Positions 6,801-15,150 of a stretch of DNA of 19,513 bases are shown here, piece by piece. Source of the DNA: DATFYM01 sp035315065 (GTDB lineage: Bacteria; Acidobacteriota; Terriglobia; UBA7540); NCBI GenBank assembly GCA_035315065.1, contig DATFYM010000182.1, positions 1-19,513 on the forward strand. The letters are read 5' to 3'. The stretch's first letter is position 1. Each line of letters starts with the position of its first letter. The translations under genes were made by a program, and so were the position numbers. Under the pieces are notes generated by a model. That model was not told the origin of the DNA. It searched no databases and worked only from the letters and a program-made list of their open reading frames with translations.

Positions 6801-7421
6801 TCAGGGCGCCAAATAGGCGCGGATCAGGTAGGAAGCTCCGAGTACGAGCAGCAGGACATTGGCGACGAGGAAGAGGTGCTTTTTGAATTCCTGGTGCAGT
6901 TCGGCGCCCCAAGCGAGGGCCGCCAAGGAGGCCACCGCTGCTCCGTAATAGCCCAGCAAGCTGCCGGCGAAAAACGGCACGACGTGCCAATAGCCTTTCA
7001 ACCGTCCCTCGGCAAGGATGGGTCCGGCAATGGTGAGCCAATAGATCCAAGTGCCCGGAGCACCAACCTCGGCAAGGGCGGCCGCGGTGACACTGGCGTA
7101 AGACATTGACGACGACTCGGCCATCTGTTGGCGCGTCTTTCCGCGACTCTCGATCAGGGAATACGCCGCGAACGCGATCACCGCCGATCCGCCCGCGTAC
7201 TGCACGTAGTGGGCGATATTCCGGGGCACGTGCTGATAAAAGAAAAACGTAATGACCAGCAGTAGGGCGTCGATAGCCAGAGGCGTCGCAATCAAAATCA
7301 GCAGCGCCCGCAGCCATCGGTTGAGGGACACTTGGGCGAGGGCGATCATGTGCAAAGGGCTGGGGAAGAGGCCCCCTGCAACCCCCATTCCGGCTCCAAG
7401 CAGTAGAAGTTCCATAAGCAT
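6801..7421 (-). CDS. LysE/RhtB-family amino-acid exporter
   Basis: A 206-aa inner-membrane protein with about six hydrophobic segments, the size and layout of LysE-type translocators. Family-like features are the N-terminal helix ending in GVAGGLFPSPLHMIALAQ (13-30), which resembles the PGP-containing first loop although here it reads PSP. Others are the small-residue helix QYAGGSAVIAFAAYSLIESRGK and a late segment (APGTWIYWLTIAGPIL) that corresponds to the NPKAxLFW region of the family. These proteins usually export amino acids such as lysine, threonine or homoserine; the substrate cannot be read here. Starts at 7421 and 7415 are both possible. It is the last gene of the minus-strand run, 41 nt after the acetyltransferase. 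Confidence 0.75.
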   Translation of the reverse strand: MLMELLLLGAGMGVAGGLFPSPLHMIALAQVSLNRWLRALLILIATPLAIDALLLVITFFFYQHVPRNIAHYVQYAGGSAVIAFAAYSLIESRGKTRQQMAESSSMSYASVTAAALAEVGAPGTWIYWLTIAGPILAEGRLKGYWHVVPFFAGSLLGYYGAAVASLAALAWGAELHQEFKKHLFLVANVLLLVLGASYLIRAYLAP

Positions 7422-7462
7422 CCGGGGCAGTCGCGAAGAACCTTCAACGCCGTGCGGTGGGC

Positions 7463-7933
7463 CTATTTGAGCGGCAGGCGCATCTCGTTGGTGGGCGCGA
7501 AACCCATCGATTCATAAAGCGGCCGGCCGTATTCGCTCGCGTGCAGATGGACCCAGGTAAACTGCTGCTCGCGGCACCACTCGATCATCACCCGCATCAG
7601 CCGGCGGGCCACACCGCGCCTCCGCGCTGCGGGCTCCGTATACACATTGAAAACGGTGGCGCGATGCGGATGAGGATACTGGGGATGCGGCGGCCGCGGG
7701 ATCAGTCCGATGCCCCCTCCGCCGATCACTCGCCCGTCGGCGTCGAGAGCCAGCCAACCCCGATAAGAGCCGTCCCGCAAACCCTGCGCGTAGTATGTCC
7801 GGGCAGCCGCCAGCATCTCGTCGAGGCCGGCAGTGTCGGTGTGGCCCATTTCGTGGAACATGGCCCGGCGATGATGCAGGATGACTTCGAGATCAGCAGC
7901 CGCGGCTTCGCGGATGACCATAGCCTCGTACAT
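7463..7933 (-). CDS. GNAT-family N-acetyltransferase
   Basis: A 156-aa single-domain acetyltransferase. Motif A, the acetyl-CoA pyrophosphate loop, is at residues 97-113 (VYTEPAARRRGVARRLM, with the RRRGVA core matching Q/RxxGxG/A). Motif B is HASEYGRPLYESMGF at 131-145, with the Tyr140 that usually acts as the general acid. Strand beta-4 precedes it (WLALDADGRVIGGGGIGLIP, 60-79). An acetyl acceptor cannot be predicted. The ATG at 7933 is kept although its ribosome site is weak; the Met at residue 5 has GAGG only 2 nt away, too close to be better. It sits between a cyclophilin gene (78-nt gap) and the exporter gene (41-nt gap) on the same strand, so cotranscription is likely. Confidence 0.88.
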   Translation of the reverse strand: MYEAMVIREAAAADLEVILHHRRAMFHEMGHTDTAGLDEMLAAARTYYAQGLRDGSYRGWLALDADGRVIGGGGIGLIPRPPHPQYPHPHRATVFNVYTEPAARRRGVARRLMRVMIEWCREQQFTWVHLHASEYGRPLYESMGFAPTNEMRLPLK

Positions 7934-8011
7934 AGTTTGTGATCCGGTCGCGCCGGGATGAGCATGTCGCGCGAAGCGAGTGGATTTGCGTGCCGGTGGC
8001 CGCTGAGAAGC

Positions 8012-8545
8012 TCAGGCCTTTACTTCGACGATCCGCACCTCGTTCATCACCACCGGCGTGCGAGGCCGATCGCCGGCGCCGTGCGGCACTTTTGAAATTT
8101 TCTCCACCACGTCCTGGCCGGTCACTACCTGGCCAAAGATGGTGTGATGATCGTTCAGCCACTCGGTGGCAGCCACGGTGATGAAGAACTGGCTGCCGTT
8201 GGTGTTCGGCCCGGAGTTGGCCATGGCGAGGCGGCCAGGGCGATCGAAACGAAGGTGGCTCGTGAACTCGTCCTCGAACTTGTACCCGGGTCCGCCGGTG
8301 CCTGCCCCGCGCGGGCAACCTCCCTGGATCATGAACTCCGGGATGACGCGGTGAAAGATCAACCCGTCGTAAAAACGACGAGTCGCTTTCTGGCGCGACG
8401 CTTCATCGACGAACTCCTTGGTGCCCTTCGCCAAGCCGGTGAAATTGGCGACAGTCTTGGGGGCATGGTCTGGAAAAAGTTCGATCGTGATTTCGCCCAA
8501 TGTGGTATTCAGTACCGCGTAGAGCCCGGGTTTCAGGTCGCTCAT
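8012..8545 (-). CDS. Cyclophilin-type peptidyl-prolyl isomerase, cytoplasmic
   Basis: A 177-aa cyclophilin that catalyses cis-trans isomerisation of X-Pro bonds. I start at the ATG at 8545 (MSDLKPGLYAVLNTTLGEI) because AAAGGA lies 7 nt upstream; the longer frame from 8608 has no such site and adds unrelated residues. Active-site residues are present: FHRVIPEFMIQGG at 64-76 (Arg66 and Gln74), NGSQFFIT at 116-123, and the Trp/His region TEWLNDHHTIFGQV at 127-140. There is no signal peptide, so the site of action is the cytoplasm. The paralog upstream (68-nt gap) is exported, so the pair covers both compartments and probably forms one transcript. Confidence 0.93.
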   Translation of the reverse strand: MSDLKPGLYAVLNTTLGEITIELFPDHAPKTVANFTGLAKGTKEFVDEASRQKATRRFYDGLIFHRVIPEFMIQGGCPRGAGTGGPGYKFEDEFTSHLRFDRPGRLAMANSGPNTNGSQFFITVAATEWLNDHHTIFGQVVTGQDVVEKISKVPHGAGDRPRTPVVMNEVRIVEVKA

Positions 8546-8613
8546 GGTCAGGTCCTTTCCGCCAGTCTGAAGAGCGGACGAGTCGCCTGCTCTCCCAGGG
8601 TCAAGCATCTCTT

Positions 8614-9357
8614 CTAGGTTCCAGCCTTGGCAGCCGCCGCGGGCTTGGGCTTGGCTGCTGGCTTGGGTGCTCCGGCTGGCTCCGGCACGACAATAACTGC
8701 CGTCTTGATGCTATCCAATAAGGGGTAGTTCTTGTCGAGAAAGGCCTTTCCTTCATTGGTGAGCCGCTGTTGGTCCATGCGGTCGCCGTAGCCGTTATAG
8801 AACTTTCCCACCACGTCGAAACCCTCCACCACCTTGCCGAACGGCGCGAAGCCCATGCCGTCGAGGCGGGCGTTATCCGCCAGGTTGATGAACACCTGGG
8901 TGGTACGAGTGTTGGGGCCAGCGGTGGCGAAGGTGATGGTGCCGGTCAGATTGCTCTGGCCGACGGGGTCGTCCGGGATTTTGGCTTCTGCCCAGGCTTT
9001 GCCAATCTCGGGCCTGGCAGGAATGCCAAACTGCGTCACGAAGCCGGGCACGACGCGGAAAATGCCGGCACTATCGTAGAAGTGGTTTCGGACGAGGTTG
9101 TAAAAGCGGTCGGCGCCGAGCGGAGCCCAAGCGCGCGTCACCTCGACCACGAAGTCGCCCTTCGTGGTGGTGAATTTCGCCTTGAACACGTCGGACGCCT
9201 TCCGATTCAGCGAAGCCGGATTGAGCAACGACGGCCTCGGTGCCGTGCTCGTCGTGGTGGCCTTGTGAGCCGGTGACTTGGCGGGCGGCGCGGCCTGCCC
9301 CCAAACGGAGGCGGCGACCAGAAACGCCGCGAATAATGAGCTTGCGGTTGTTCTCAT
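8614..9357 (-). CDS. Cyclophilin-type peptidyl-prolyl isomerase, exported
   Basis: A 247-aa cyclophilin with a signal peptide (MRTTASSLFAAFLVAASVWG, likely cut after an Ala near 18-23) and a Pro/Ala/Thr-rich linker up to residue 50. I chose the ATG at 9357 because AGAGGA lies 6 nt upstream; the ATG at 9378 has none. Catalytic-region residues are FRVVPGFVTQFGI (100-112, Arg101 and Gln109) and RTTQVFINLADN (151-162). The first His of the common FHRV motif is absent, as in many bacterial relatives. The active-site Trp is replaced by the segment LDGMGFAPFGKVVEG. A Lys/Pro/Ala-rich tail follows residue 226. It should assist folding of secreted or outer-membrane proteins in the periplasm. Confidence 0.93.
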   Translation of the reverse strand: MRTTASSLFAAFLVAASVWGQAAPPAKSPAHKATTTSTAPRPSLLNPASLNRKASDVFKAKFTTTKGDFVVEVTRAWAPLGADRFYNLVRNHFYDSAGIFRVVPGFVTQFGIPARPEIGKAWAEAKIPDDPVGQSNLTGTITFATAGPNTRTTQVFINLADNARLDGMGFAPFGKVVEGFDVVGKFYNGYGDRMDQQRLTNEGKAFLDKNYPLLDSIKTAVIVVPEPAGAPKPAAKPKPAAAAKAGT

Positions 9358-9391
9358 TCTAGTTCCTCTTCTTTTCATGTTGCCATAATTT

Positions 9392-9455
9392 CGGTAGACG
9401 GTAAACCTGTAGGGAGGTCTTTTCCCTGTCTACTGTCTACTGTCTACCGTCTGCC
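9392..9455. repeat. Heptamer repeat (TGTCTAC class) with inverted partner, overlapping the dipeptidase 3' end
   Basis: The right part (9427-9455) has three TGTCTAC-class heptamers and a CCGTCTGCC end. The left part CGGTAGACGGTAAAC (9392-9406) is an imperfect inverted partner. Read on the minus strand, the repeat supplies the last codons of the dipeptidase (GCAGACGGTAGACAGTAG, giving ADGRQ and stop). The same motif recurs at 12603-12698. Confidence 0.75.
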
Positions 9456-10675
9456 AGTTGGCGCGAAACCTGTTCCACCTGCCGCATCACACGGAGCAGA
9501 TTGCCGCCGAGAATCTTCTGCAGGTCTTGCTCGCTATACCCGCGGCGCGCGAGTTCGATGACCAGATTGGGCAGTTTGGAGCAATCTTCCATTCCGCGCG
9601 GGACGAAGCCCTCGACTCCATCAAAGTCGGAACCCAACCCGACGTGATCGACGCCGCCCACCTGGACGGCGTGGTCGATGTGGTCGGCGATGCGTTCGAA
9701 GCTCGGCCTGGGCAACCGGTCCGCGTATTGCTGCTGGATCTTCGATTGCTCGGCATAGGTCAGGCGCTTGCCTTCCTGTTTGGCCTTTTCTCGCGCCGCC
9801 TTCAAGTCGGCGTCCATCTCCGGCTCGATGGCCTTGTAAGCGCTGGCGAAGCCCGGATCGAGGAAGCCCTCGTAGAAGTTGACGTCCATCACGCCGCCGT
9901 TCTTGGCCAGGGCGCGGATCATGTCGTCGGTCATGTTGCGCGGGGCAGGGCAGAGCGCCCGGCACGAGGAGTGCGAGGCGATCACCGGCGCTTTGGACGC
10001 GGCCACGACGTCGTAGAACGTCTTGTCCGAGACGTGGGAAATATCCACCATCATGCCGAGCCGGTTCATGCGTTCCACCGCGCGGCGGCCCAATTCAGAG
10101 AGGCCGTTCCATTGCGGCTTGTCGGTGGAGGAGTCGCCCAGCTCATCGTCTTTGGTGTGGGTCAACGTCATGTAGCGCACGCCGAGCTGATAATAGACGT
10201 CGAGCACACCCAGATCGCCCTCGATGATGTGCCCGCCTTCCACGCCCATCAGTGCGGCTAGTTTCCCGGCGCGGTGGATACGCTCGATGTCGTCGGCAGT
10301 GCGGGCCGGCTCCATCTCGGCTGAGTGGCGCGCCACCTGTTCATTCACCACGTCGATCAGGTCGAGCGCGCGATGGATCAGGTCCTGTTTGGGCCACTCG
10401 GTGTCCACCCAGATGGAGAAGAATTCCGCGTCCAGATGCCCGGCGCGCATCTTAGGAATGCTGATCATGTATGGGCTTGCCGGGTCGGCGAGATCGTAAC
10501 CCTCGTCGAGCATCATCTGCGGCGTGTCGGCGTGTGTATCGATCACGATGGCGCGGTCCAGCACGCGCTTCGCGACCTTGCGCGCATCGGCTTCCGAGCG
10601 CTCTTTCGCATACAGGGCCGAGGACACGAGCGTGAGGAGCGGAAGCAGCACGATGACTCGCAAAACCAGGCGCAT
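9437..10675 (-). CDS. Membrane-dipeptidase family (M19) zinc peptidase, exported
   Basis: A 412-aa metallopeptidase related to renal dipeptidase that cleaves dipeptides, in bacteria often with D-residues or broad specificity. I start at the ATG at 10675 because AGGGAG is 7 nt upstream and a signal peptide follows (MRLVLRVIVLLPLLTLVSSALYA). Zinc-site residues are all present with family spacing: His48 and Asp50 (DTHADTP), Glu146 (GVEGGHI), His214 (DISHVS) and His235 (ASHSSCRA), with Asp350 (GLGSDFDG) as the late active-site acid. The last four residues and the stop codon are encoded by a heptamer repeat. It is followed by the exported cyclophilin (79-nt gap) and preceded by a toxin gene (69-nt gap). 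Likely role: peptide recycling in the periplasm. Confidence 0.94.
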   Translation of the reverse strand: MRLVLRVIVLLPLLTLVSSALYAKERSEADARKVAKRVLDRAIVIDTHADTPQMMLDEGYDLADPASPYMISIPKMRAGHLDAEFFSIWVDTEWPKQDLIHRALDLIDVVNEQVARHSAEMEPARTADDIERIHRAGKLAALMGVEGGHIIEGDLGVLDVYYQLGVRYMTLTHTKDDELGDSSTDKPQWNGLSELGRRAVERMNRLGMMVDISHVSDKTFYDVVAASKAPVIASHSSCRALCPAPRNMTDDMIRALAKNGGVMDVNFYEGFLDPGFASAYKAIEPEMDADLKAAREKAKQEGKRLTYAEQSKIQQQYADRLPRPSFERIADHIDHAVQVGGVDHVGLGSDFDGVEGFVPRGMEDCSKLPNLVIELARRGYSEQDLQKILGGNLLRVMRQVEQVSRQLADGRQ

Positions 10676-10744
10676 GAACTTACTCCCTACAGTCCAGTAC
10701 CGAAGCGACCAGCCGAGGTCCCAATCGTTAGCGCCAGAAGTCAT

Positions 10745-11146
10745 TCAGCTTCCTATTACGTCAGCGGGAGTTTTCCTGCCACGCTCGGTCCGGTCGAAGT
10801 CACGATCAAAACTCAACAACGTGAGCCCGTATTGGGCAGCGGCTGCATACTGATAGGCATCGTCAAAGTCTAATTGGAATTTGCGCCGAACAGCCAGCAC
10901 TTCGTTTAGCCCCGCTATATCCAACCGGATAACGACCACCCCGAAGCCTTCCACCGTTTCTGCGAGGAAGTTTGCAAACGCTCCGTCTTTCTTGAGGCGA
11001 GTCAGGATAAGGCCGATCGAATAGAGCGAGAATTCCGTGATCGCGAGGTCCGTCGCCTCGCGAGCCTTAAGGAGCTTCCGCACTTCGTCGGCCCTTTCCT
11101 GGTCGAGCAGGAGTTCCAACCAGATGTTGGTGTCCAGAAGGAACAT
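10745..11146 (-). CDS. PIN-domain toxin, VapC-like
   Basis: A 133-aa PIN-domain ribonuclease toxin. It starts at the ATG at 11146, sharing one base with the stop of the antitoxin upstream (TGATG), the normal arrangement for VapBC operons. The acidic metal-binding residues are Asp5 in the LLDTNIWLE motif, Glu38 in ITEFSLYSIG, Asp93/95/96 in LDFDDAYQY and Asp114/116 in LSFDRDFD. All four expected acidic positions are intact, so it should be active when released from its partner. Targets of VapC toxins are typically tRNA or rRNA; the specific target cannot be read. The longer frame up to 11230 overlaps the antitoxin and is not the true start. Confidence 0.88.
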   Translation of the reverse strand: MFLLDTNIWLELLLDQERADEVRKLLKAREATDLAITEFSLYSIGLILTRLKKDGAFANFLAETVEGFGVVVIRLDIAGLNEVLAVRRKFQLDFDDAYQYAAAAQYGLTLLSFDRDFDRTERGRKTPADVIGS

Positions 11147-11352
11147 CAGTCGCCCCACCACTCCAATGACTTCTTTTGCAGCTCCAGAGACGTGAATTGG
11201 TCGCGGAATTCCGACAACGCGCCGGCCCAACTCAACCCCACCTTGCGCCGCGCCGGCCGACCCCTCTTGTCGAGTAAGAACTGTGCAAAGTCCTGGACCT
11301 CGCGCTTCAAGTCAGGTGGAAGTTCTTTGATCAATTCCTCGAGAGTTTTCAT
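11146..11352 (-). CDS. DUF2281-type antitoxin (VapB-like)
   Basis: A 68-aa protein beginning MKTLEELIKELPPDLKREV, typical of DUF2281 proteins found as antitoxins next to PIN toxins. Residues 1-27 form the helical LPP-containing segment. The C-terminal portion (SWAGALSEFRDQFTSLELQKK, then SLEWWGD) carries the conserved WAGAL and LEWW motifs, which in such antitoxins wrap the toxin. GAGG stands 5 nt before the ATG. It overlaps the toxin start by one base, so the genes are co-translated. It begins 18 nt after the end of the decayed GIY-YIG-like gene. Neutralises the toxin and probably represses the operon; that role is inferred from the pairing. Confidence 0.85.
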   Translation of the reverse strand: MKTLEELIKELPPDLKREVQDFAQFLLDKRGRPARRKVGLSWAGALSEFRDQFTSLELQKKSLEWWGD

Positions 11353-11370
11353 GGATTCCTCTTGCCTCGG

Positions 11371-12088
11371 TTACATGAACTTGCGTCGCTTGAACGCCGC
11401 GACATCGGCCGCGCTGAGTTCGAACTATTCGCCGTTCTTTCGTCTCGACTCGAACCGCTTGTGCCAGTAGGCTTCGATGCCGCTCGGATCGTCCGTCCGG
11501 ATGACATGGGTCGTCGCGGGCTTTTCGGGAAGCTGTATGGCAAGCTCGTACTCTCTACGCCCTGCGGCGTTGGTTTTGCCAATTTTGTAGAAACGTCCCG
11601 ACTTGATGAGATAGACGAAACCAATATCTTCCGCTTGCGGCCTGGATTGGTCGCCTACGCCCCGATCCCGAGCGACGCGCTCTTCGCATAGGCGGATCAC
11701 GTCTTCGTATCCGGCGTGGGTTCGACAGAAATCGAGAAGCCGTGCGACGAGCCCTGCCTTTGTGCCGAACCTGTCGAACGTATTGTGGCTCGGGAAACCG
11801 AATCACTGTGAGTTTTGAGGCGCAGGTCGCCCCCGGTGGGCATCCGGCCCAGTTCGTGGGCAAGCTTTGCGTACCTGTCGAGGAGTTCCATTTCGTCGTA
11901 CGCGCCCCGGAGTTGGTTCGGAGCAAGACCGGCTTCACCCTGGCGTCGCTCCAGCGAGCCCAGAATTTTCCGTACCAGTCGGTCTGATTGACTCCCGTCT
12001 CGGACGCGAACCTCTCGCTCCCCAATGGGACCCCACCGTTTGCATTGGCGGTTCGCTTGATTTCCTCTAGGATGTACGCCTTGTTCAT
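11371..12088 (-). pseudogene. Decayed GIY-YIG-like (T5orf172/Mug113-type) protein with two frameshifts and one amber codon
   Basis: The original gene can be followed from the ATG at 12088 (MNKAYILEEIKRTANANGG) to the TAA at 11371-11373 across three frames. Segment 1 covers residues to WARWSDA. Near 11937-11941 one base is missing, and the reading moves to EAGLAPNQLRGAYDEMELLDRY and on to LRLKTHSDS. Near 11791-11792 a second frame change leads to SHNTFDRFGTKAGLVARLLDF, then IRLCEERVARDRG, then the GIY-YIG-like core GFVYLIKSGRFYKIGKTN and HVIRTDDPSGIEAYWHKRFES. At 11425-11427 a TAG stands where the family has Trp (NGE, then W FELSAADVAAFKRRKFM). Three independent lesions make a functional product very unlikely. 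The intact family seems to pair an N-terminal winged-helix-like region with a GIY-YIG-like domain; its role is not established. Confidence 0.82.
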
Positions 12089-12162
12089 GGCCATCGATGT
12101 CGCGTGAAACTGCATGCCATAATCTGCCATTACCGACTCTTGCGATTCGCATCACGGGAGAA

Positions 12163-12570
12163 TCACCGACGGTCCTCAATGATCGTTTGGGAGAGCGGCT
12201 TGCCTCGCAATTTCAGGGGCTTGAACGGCCTATTCACCGCTCTTGTTTCCAAAGAGCGACGACTCGGTTTCCGCCGCTTGCGTGCCTCAAGCCAGCGCTT
12301 GAATGAGGTCTGACTTTCCCCCGACGCCCGTCCCAGGAGGAGGTTCTCTACACTCAGGTCTTCATCGAGGTCAGGCCAGTGGATTCCCTCCCCGTCGCCA
12401 ATAAGTCGCCACTGATTCCGCTCCTCGGGTGCGCCGTGTAACAGCCGCTGATACCATGCCAGGGGCACCGAAATCGTGCGGCCGTCCAGAAGGTCGATGA
12501 CGAGGCTATCTTCCGTCACGGCGACGCGTTGCGCTCTCGGTTCGCGGACTTCAGTGGCCGAAGTAATCAT
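12163..12570 (-). CDS. DUF2442-domain protein
   Basis: A 135-aa protein whose residues 17-95 match DUF2442: VTEDSLVIDLLDGRTISVPL (18-37), WYQRLLHGAPEERNQWRLIGDGEGIHWPDLDEDLSVENLL (39-78) and SGESQTSFKRWLEARK (83-98). A Lys/Arg-rich tail of about 37 residues follows. DUF2442 proteins often neighbour DUF4160 proteins and are suspected antitoxins or DNA-binding partners. No DUF4160 partner is present here, so this copy looks orphaned. AAGGAG stands 5 nt before the ATG at 12570. It lies between the inositol-phosphate synthase (135-nt gap with a long hairpin) and the decayed GIY-YIG gene (74-nt gap). Confidence 0.85.
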   Translation of the reverse strand: MITSATEVREPRAQRVAVTEDSLVIDLLDGRTISVPLAWYQRLLHGAPEERNQWRLIGDGEGIHWPDLDEDLSVENLLLGRASGESQTSFKRWLEARKRRKPSRRSLETRAVNRPFKPLKLRGKPLSQTIIEDRR

Positions 12571-12602
12571 TCCAGCTCCTTAACAAATATACCAAAACCG
12601 GC

Positions 12603-12698
12603 AGACGGTAGACAGTAGACGGCAGACAGGGAAGAATCCCGCGCCTCCAGTTGGTTCTTCCCTGTCTTTCCCTGTATGCCGTCTACTGTCTACCGTCT
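12603..12698. repeat. Long inverted heptamer repeat (hairpin) between inositol-phosphate synthase and DUF2442 gene
   Basis: Outer arms of 22 perfect pairs (12603-12624 and 12677-12698), built from GTAGACA/GTAGACG heptamers, enclose an inner 10-bp perfect stem (12627-12636, CAGGGAAGAA, with 12655-12664). The right side has a 12-nt internal-loop insertion. The right end lies 7 nt past the synthase gene's stop on the minus strand. It resembles a strong transcript-end hairpin but lacks a T-run. It shares its motif with the repeat at 9392-9455. Confidence 0.88.
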
Positions 12699-12705
12699 AC
12701 CTTCC

Positions 12706-14031
<1,326 letters not shown>

Positions 14032-14440
14032 GGTAGCAGTACCTCCCAGGTTTCCACGGGCAGGCCAATGGCCATTGCCCGCCCGGGGGAGCGCAAGCGT
14101 CCCCAGAGAACCAAGGATGATGTGCCAAGCGGGCCAAAATTGCAACCCTTGCCTGGAAAAGGAATTGACGTTCAATAACAACATTGTCCGCCTGGCTGTT
14201 GGCCCGCAAGTCAGAGTCGCTGGCTTTCGGCTGCGCAAGTGATCCGAACGAGAGGGTGATGGGAAATGCCGGCCAAGTGTGTGCGTGCTAATCCGATGGG
14301 AAGAAGCCGCGGTTTGTTTATTTCCAATTTTTCACCCCGCCGATGGGGTACACTGCGGCTCACCTACGCGTCGCGGCCTCCCACCTCAACCCGTTCAAAG
14401 ACTCCTTGTGCCCAACATGGGAACACGATATACTTTGGGT
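14032..14440. other. Divergent spacer between inositol-phosphate synthase and the HigBA pair
   Basis: A 409-nt spacer between divergent genes. It holds the synthase's ribosome site GGGAGG at its left end and the HigB promoter at its right end. A 5-bp hairpin (ACCCC, GGGGT) lies around 14336-14351. No convincing extra gene is seen, although open frames cross it on both strands. Confidence 0.5.
14406..14434 (+). promoter_or_regulatory. Promoter of the HigBA operon
   Basis: TTGTGC (14406-14411), 17-nt spacer, TATACT (14429-14434). The transcription start is expected near 14441, which is exactly the GTG that best fits the toxin N-terminus, so the mRNA may be leaderless. Confidence 0.55.
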
Positions 14441-14764
14441 GTGCGCGTTATTGCCCGCAGCACACTGACGCGTTTCGTTGCGAGCCTCTCCGGACACCGC
14501 GAGCAGCCGGCCGTCAAGTCGGCGCTCCGGGCTTGGTTTCATGAAGCCGTCCGCGCGGACTGGGCCAGTTCTACGGATGTCAAGAAGAGCTACGCTCATG
14601 CCAGCATTCTGGGCGCGGAACGCGTCGTGTTCAACATCAAGGGCAACGACTATCGCCTGGTAACCGCCATCGACTACCGGCGAAAGATCGTGTTCATCAA
14701 GTGGTTGGGCACGCACGCCGCGTATGACAAAATTAACGCCAGGACGGTGCAATATGGAGATTAA
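14441..14764 (+). CDS. higB: HigB-family mRNA-interferase toxin
   Basis: A 107-aa HigB_toxin-family endoribonuclease, a RelE-fold toxin that cleaves mRNA on ribosomes. From the GTG at 14441 it reads MRVIARSTLTRFVASL. The conserved C-terminal half is VVFNIKGNDYRLVTAIDYRRKIVFIKWLGTHAAYDKI with the catalytic-type His and Tyr at the end. This start matches the family length and the family MRVIA N-terminus. An alternative ATG at 14417 lies upstream of the expected transcript start. A promoter ends 6 nt before the GTG, suggesting leaderless translation. The toxin gene comes first, the known reversed order of higBA, and overlaps the antitoxin by 11 nt. Confidence 0.9.
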   Translation: MRVIARSTLTRFVASLSGHREQPAVKSALRAWFHEAVRADWASSTDVKKSYAHASILGAERVVFNIKGNDYRLVTAIDYRRKIVFIKWLGTHAAYDKINARTVQYGD

Positions 14765-15149
14765 GCCGATCAAGACCGATGCCGACCACGACGCTGCTTT
14801 GCATGAGATCGAGCGTCTCTGGGGTGCGGCGGAAGGAAGCGCGGAAGGCGACCGCCTGGAGGTGCTGCTGGCGCTGGTCGAGGCCTATGAGCGAGCGCAC
14901 TTTCCCATCGACGCACCCGATCCGATCGAAGCCATCAAATTCCGGCTGGAGCAGCAGGGAGCGGACGCGAAGGCACTGGTGGGTGTCATTGGCAGCCGGA
15001 CCCGGGTTTATGAAGTTTTGCGCCGCGACCGACCCTTGTCGCTAGGGATGATTCGTCGGCTCCACGACCGTCTTCAGATCCCGGCCGAAGTGCTCATTCG
15101 TCCCAGCAAGAAGCGGCCTGACAGGAAGCGAGCCCGTCGCGATCTGTAG
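14754..15149 (+). CDS. higA: HigA-type antitoxin, HTH domain
   Basis: A 131-aa antitoxin starting at the ATG at 14754 (MEIKPIKTDADHDAALHEI), with AGGA 9 nt upstream, inside the toxin gene end (11-nt overlap). Residues 57-69 (PIEAIKFRLEQQG) are the family's usual link to the HTH. Residues 71-112 form an XRE-like helix-turn-helix (DAKALVGVIGSRTRVYEVLRR, then PLSLGMIRRLHDRLQIP). The tail is strongly basic (SKKRPDRKRARRDL). It neutralises HigB and should autorepress the operon at the promoter upstream. TAG stop at 15147-15149. Confidence 0.92.
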   Translation: MEIKPIKTDADHDAALHEIERLWGAAEGSAEGDRLEVLLALVEAYERAHFPIDAPDPIEAIKFRLEQQGADAKALVGVIGSRTRVYEVLRRDRPLSLGMIRRLHDRLQIPAEVLIRPSKKRPDRKRARRDL

Positions 15150-15150
15150 C

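Noticed and set aside
9458..10261. 267-codon plus-strand frame opposite the dipeptidase
   Set aside because: The dipeptidase has all zinc ligands; the opposite frame is His/Val/Asp-rich shadow sequence.
12603..12698. CRISPR array or IS end for the inverted heptamer repeats
   Set aside because: Period is 7 bp without spacers, there are no cas genes, and no transposase or target-site duplication is visible.
14095..14125. Possible sigma54 promoter (TGGCAC) upstream of inositol-phosphate synthase on the minus strand
   Set aside because: The -12 element is displaced by two bases from the strict GG-to-GC spacing, so it does not fit.
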